A DNA stretch of 23,268 nucleotides. Source: a virus. Location: positions 1 to 23,268 of IMG/VR virus record IMGVR_UViG_3300037264_003420, one strand, 5' to 3'. Below are positions 20,147 to 23,268 of the stretch, in pieces (positions within the stretch are counted from its first letter, which is position 1; each line of letters opens with the position of its first letter). Position numbers and translations under genes: made by a program. The notes beneath the pieces were generated by a model. That model ran no database searches. It worked only from the letters and a program-made list of their open reading frames with translations, and had not been told where the DNA came from.

Positions 20147-20662
20147 CTATACATCTACATGTTTGATGATTTCGTCAATTTTGTCATCCATAAAACGATC
20201 TTTATGGAGACGTTCCATTTCTTTTCTCAGTGTATTACCACGGTTTTGTGCGTTTTCATGGTTTTTGTCCCACGCACGCAAATGTTGCCTTAGCATATTG
20301 ACAGTATGTTTGTACCCAATAGCTTCAGACCTTAAATCATGAACCTTAGATTTAGCAGCAACAACCGTTGGTTCGATCTTACTTTGACCTTCTACCAACT
20401 TATCGCTACCGCCTTCTGTAGACTTGATTGTGCTAAATACTCTTGCGTACACTCGTTCGTACTCATCCTCTTCTATCTCTACTTTCATTTCCATTTCAGC
20501 TAACTGCCTTTCGGCATCAGCTAGTTTGGCTCCGAAATAGTCAATCCACCCGCCTTCTATTTCCAGATAATGATCTAATGTTCCTTCACTGAAAAATAGT
20601 TTGGAAGTATCCAGTACAACTTCTTGCCCCTTAACAGTTATTTTTCTTTTTTCTTCAAGCAT
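20147..20662 (-). CDS. Coiled-coil protein, candidate recombination mediator (UvsY-like)
   Basis: 171 residues with an AAGGTGAT ribosome site. It starts with a short strand-rich part (KRKITVKGQEVVLDTSKLFF) and is then long helices: DYFGAKLADAERQLAEMEMKV, and LRQHLRAWDKNHENAQNRGN ending LRKEMERLHKD. The layout (membrane-free, long coiled coil, STEGGS-type turn, final Leu-Arg helix) is like phage proteins found near RecA and helicase genes, including UvsY. The match is pattern-level only, so function is inference. It is the gene directly after the replicative helicase. Confidence 0.55.
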   Translation of the reverse strand: MLEEKRKITVKGQEVVLDTSKLFFSEGTLDHYLEIEGGWIDYFGAKLADAERQLAEMEMKVEIEEDEYERVYARVFSTIKSTEGGSDKLVEGQSKIEPTVVAAKSKVHDLRSEAIGYKHTVNMLRQHLRAWDKNHENAQNRGNTLRKEMERLHKDRFMDDKIDEIIKHVDV

Positions 20663-20695
20663 ATATCACCTTTTAACATAATGTAACAAATAATG

Positions 20696-23268
20696 CTAGC
20701 CAATTCTTTCCCCATCTTTAGGTTCAAATTTCTTTTTACCAACACTGACTTTATCAATAACAGTTTCCGTGTGGTCAGCATCAGCTTCCTGAGCCTTTGT
20801 CATATGCCCCATGTAAGCCTGATGTGGTATCTCTTCCAGTCTCAGTGTTTGATCTTCAAAATGATAACGAATCTTGAATGAATACTTGGATTTACCATTT
20901 CTTGCCTTAGCAACAAACCCGCGACCAACGTTTGCCTTGTTTTCTGCTGGAGTTTGATTCAATGTCCAGAACGCATCAAATATCTGGAATTGTTTGAAGG
21001 AGTCGCCCTGATTCTTTTCATCCATAAACTCTTCAAGGCCCAAATCAGAAATGCTTCTATTTGGATGCACGGCAATAAGTGTGCAATGCTTTTCCTCGAC
21101 ACCGAAACCACGAATCTCTCGTAATAGTCTGAAACGTGAATCCCAACCTGCCAGGTTTGAATTATCCTTCATGTCGCCTGGATAATCGAATATCACCAAA
21201 TCTGGTCTGAACCCTAAAGACGTAATTTGTGCATAGTACGCTTTGATCGTACTCATATCTGCACTACCGCTTGGGAATTGCTTGATGATTAATCTTCTTT
21301 TATCTTCATACTCACTAACCGTATTCCTCAACGCACGCCACACTTCCTCCTTTTTCAAAATCAACTGATGATGACCGATGTGTGTTAATTGCGCATCGAA
21401 TCGGGTAGCAATACGGTCAGGGTCCATTTCTGTCGAAATGTATAAGACCTTCTTACCTTTCTCAATGTTGCAGGCGGATGCCCATGTAAGCGCAAGTGAA
21501 TTGTGGACGACCGTAAAATCACTAAGCAAAAACAAATGATTCCCATCTATCTCAAACCCATAAAATTCAGCACTCTTGTTATGCTTGATTACCCTGATAC
21601 CAGTAACTAAGTGATTCTTTGTCTGCTTCCTTGGTTCACACTTTTTATATTTTATCCTTACTGGTATTTGTGAACAATCCCCAGAAATACTGATTCTCCA
21701 ATAATAACCACCATTACCAGTTTGACACTTCTTAACACACCGTCTCATATAAGCTGCAAAACCTAAAGATCGTGCTAAAAACAAAACATCCTTTGCCAGT
21801 GTTTTGTTTTTCTGAATAAAATCATATCCGCCACATTTATGATTATACCCGTCAGTGTCAATTAGCCCAGCCAATAACTTTAGCCTAGACGCTCTGCTAT
21901 TAATCTTATAATCAAATGGTATATGCTTGTTGTTTATAAGATTATAATGACGCAGATCGTTCAATAAAGAATTTTTACTAACACCTTTGCCTGGAATTTT
22001 TACTTTGTTATCTTTTGAAAAAATGAAGTAATCATGGCCATCTTTAATCCTAACACTCAAACTTCTTTTTGCAGCAGTCTTTTTGACTTCTTCTACAACC
22101 ACATCATCGACATTAGTAACAGCAGATGTATTCTTGTGACCATCACCAAGCCAAAGTCCTAAGAAATAAGGGTCTATTTTTACTTCTCTAGCATCCCATT
22201 CAATACCAACTCTCCACCCCTTCATACATTTTTTGAAAGACTTGGATTCTTTCAACCATTCTTCAACGCTGATGTTAAATATGTTAGTATCGCCCATCCT
22301 TGAAAAATGATTGTGATATCTTACATTCTTCCTTATTTTAGTAGGTCTATCATTCCTTTTAGTTGGCTTTTTAGAACTCCTCTTAAGACTCAAAATATGC
22401 TTGCTGTTAACGAAATAAGATTCACCTTTGACTGGTTTAACTTCATAAACTTGGTCAATGAGACTATGTGTGTGCAACACTCTTCTTGGAGTAGAATCGT
22501 TACCCATTACCAAGTCCCCAACAAGAACATCCTCACAATTCTTAACTGTCCCGTCATACATCAAAATTTTAGTGCCCCTTATGGTGCATTTGCCTGTGCC
22601 TGCGGCACCCATCCATGCCCCCATTTCACCACGAACCAACCCGCCACCCATCAAACCATTATCAATAGCCCTGAAACCACTGGTAAATGTCTCTGCATTT
22701 TCTATATTTTGTTGAATTCTTATATATCGGTCTTCTAGAGTCTCAAAGTAATTCAAACCCATATCTATATTGCGATTCACCAACCTTGCTTCTTTATAGA
22801 GCAAATCAATCTTATCGAACGTTTCATCAGCTTCTGGATTCCTACGAATCAAATCAACAGACTTTGCAAATGCGATCTTAATTGCTTGGGTTTTAGCGAA
22901 ACTGGTGATCTTATCCAGAATGGCTTCTGGAGAATCCACCATCATCATGATATTACTGTTGCCGCCCTTAATGTAATAATCATAAATTAAGTTAATCTCA
23001 GTCTGATAAATCAAACGGATGGCACGATATGTGTCTTCTTGATTTTGGTATCTCTTTTTAAGAAATTCATCAATAAGTTCACGGAGGAATATCTTGCTAG
23101 GTTGCTGCTTATATTCCTCGAAATAAGTGAACAGAGTCTTGCATACAACTTGATGTATCTCACTTCTGAAATACTCTGGTTTGACTAAATTGATGCCTTG
23201 ACAGATGAAATAACGATTGCAAAGAAGAGTTCCTAAGACCATTCTTAAGAACTCTTCATCGAAAGGAT
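20696..23268 (-). CDS. dnaB/gp41-like: DnaB/gp41-like replicative helicase with intein (N-terminus beyond window)
   Basis: The frame is open through the right edge (upstream codons read PFDEEFLR before the first visible Met at 23242), so the N-terminus is missing. The extein is about 493 visible residues. The N-terminal domain (SEIHQVVCKTLFTYFEEY) is followed by the SF4 ATPase with Walker A GAAGTGK-S, split by the intein at Lys|Ser. Downstream are VLYISTEM, the Walker B-like PDLVIFDYPGD, AVHPNRS, and QIFDAFWTLNQT...GRGFVAKARNGKS. It is the replication-fork helicase that acts with primase. A DnaB-type loader is not visible. Its C-terminus is acidic/basic and low complexity. Confidence 0.92.
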   Translation of the reverse strand, partial: PFDEEFLRMVLGTLLCNRYFICQGINLVKPEYFRSEIHQVVCKTLFTYFEEYKQQPSKIFLRELIDEFLKKRYQNQEDTYRAIRLIYQTEINLIYDYYIKGGNSNIMMMVDSPEAILDKITSFAKTQAIKIAFAKSVDLIRRNPEADETFDKIDLLYKEARLVNRNIDMGLNYFETLEDRYIRIQQNIENAETFTSGFRAIDNGLMGGGLVRGEMGAWMGAAGTGKCTIRGTKILMYDGTVKNCEDVLVGDLVMGNDSTPRRVLHTHSLIDQVYEVKPVKGESYFVNSKHILSLKRSSKKPTKRNDRPTKIRKNVRYHNHFSRMGDTNIFNISVEEWLKESKSFKKCMKGWRVGIEWDAREVKIDPYFLGLWLGDGHKNTSAVTNVDDVVVEEVKKTAAKRSLSVRIKDGHDYFIFSKDNKVKIPGKGVSKNSLLNDLRHYNLINNKHIPFDYKINSRASRLKLLAGLIDTDGYNHKCGGYDFIQKNKTLAKDVLFLARSLGFAAYMRRCVKKCQTGNGGYYWRISISGDCSQIPVRIKYKKCEPRKQTKNHLVTGIRVIKHNKSAEFYGFEIDGNHLFLLSDFTVVHNSLALTWASACNIEKGKKVLYISTEMDPDRIATRFDAQLTHIGHHQLILKKEEVWRALRNTVSEYEDKRRLIIKQFPSGSADMSTIKAYYAQITSLGFRPDLVIFDYPGDMKDNSNLAGWDSRFRLLREIRGFGVEEKHCTLIAVHPNRSISDLGLEEFMDEKNQGDSFKQFQIFDAFWTLNQTPAENKANVGRGFVAKARNGKSKYSFKIRYHFEDQTLRLEEIPHQAYMGHMTKAQEADADHTETVIDKVSVGKKKFEPKDGERIG
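21500..22588 (-). mobile_element. Intein with LAGLIDADG endonuclease in helicase Walker A
   Basis: A 363-residue intein lies between the Walker A lysine and serine (GAAGTGK|CTIRGT ... TVVHN|SLALTW). Motifs present are Cys1, block A (CTIRGTKILMYDG), two LAGLIDADG motifs (GLWLGDGHKN and GLIDTDGYNH), block F/G (YGFEIDGNHLFLLSDFTVVHN), and +1 Ser. The host nucleotide-binding loop is incomplete until splicing. Both the endonuclease and the splicing residues look intact. Confidence 0.92.

Noticed and set aside
22307-22738. Plus-strand frames opposite the helicase intein
   Set aside because: They are antisense to clear intein and helicase motifs, lack ribosome sites and show no recognisable domain.

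Overview
The window looks like part of a tailed-phage genome, or a close relative such as a large prophage or plasmid-phage. It is AT-rich, densely packed, and carries a T4-type replication and recombination set. That set comprises a DnaB/gp41-like replicative helicase interrupted by an intein, a RecA/UvsX recombinase, a gp32-like zinc-binding single-strand DNA-binding protein, dCMP deaminase, a deoxynucleoside monophosphate kinase-like protein, an HhH-GPD DNA glycosylase and a Hel308/Ski2-like helicase. The likely host is a planctomycete. One secreted protein carries the planctomycete-specific TIGR03000 domain followed by a short helical repeat typical of planctomycete exported proteins, and another exported protein has a twin-arginine-like leader on a DUF1264 domain. 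No virion structural gene can be named with confidence.

Layout, left to right. 1-1073 (-): a signal-peptide gene cut by the window edge, then three small genes whose N-termini resemble T4 capsid-targeting peptides. 1106-2181 (+): an unknown gene and a C2H2 zinc-finger/TnsA-like nuclease. 2208-5341 (-): two low-complexity secreted proteins, two small unknowns and the dNMP kinase-like gene. 5421-7758 (+): a ribbon-helix-helix protein, a 91-residue Cys protein split by a 347-residue intein, and a 268-residue protein with 29 cysteines. 7738-12415 (-): Hel308-like helicase, four unknowns and an amidoligase. 12480-12950 (+): an unknown basic protein behind a near-consensus sigma70 promoter. 12975-16880 (-): RecA, SSB, two unknowns and a methyltransferase-like gene. 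16922-17534: a non-coding tract with a probable structured RNA on the minus strand, a KOW-like mini-gene (+) and a possible 25-residue membrane peptide (-). 17535-17885 (+): a Gln-rich small protein. 17882-23268 (-): dCMP deaminase, DNA glycosylase, unknown, DUF1264 protein, a coiled-coil protein (possible recombination mediator) and the intein-bearing helicase, which runs off the right edge.

Genes within blocks are tightly coupled, with ATGA or TAATG overlaps and clear purine-rich ribosome sites, while block boundaries carry strong hairpins. Two promoters with TTGACM-17-TATAAY spacing are visible, upstream of SSB and of the gene at 12480. Several block-leading genes lack a ribosome site and instead have a TATA-like box very close to the ATG.

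The most unusual items are the intein inserted in a cysteine motif of a 91-residue protein, the pseudoknot-forming RNA with a perfect intrinsic terminator, the planctomycete-type exported proteins on a phage-like genome, and the amidoligase. All identifications come from reading motifs by eye. No database search was run.
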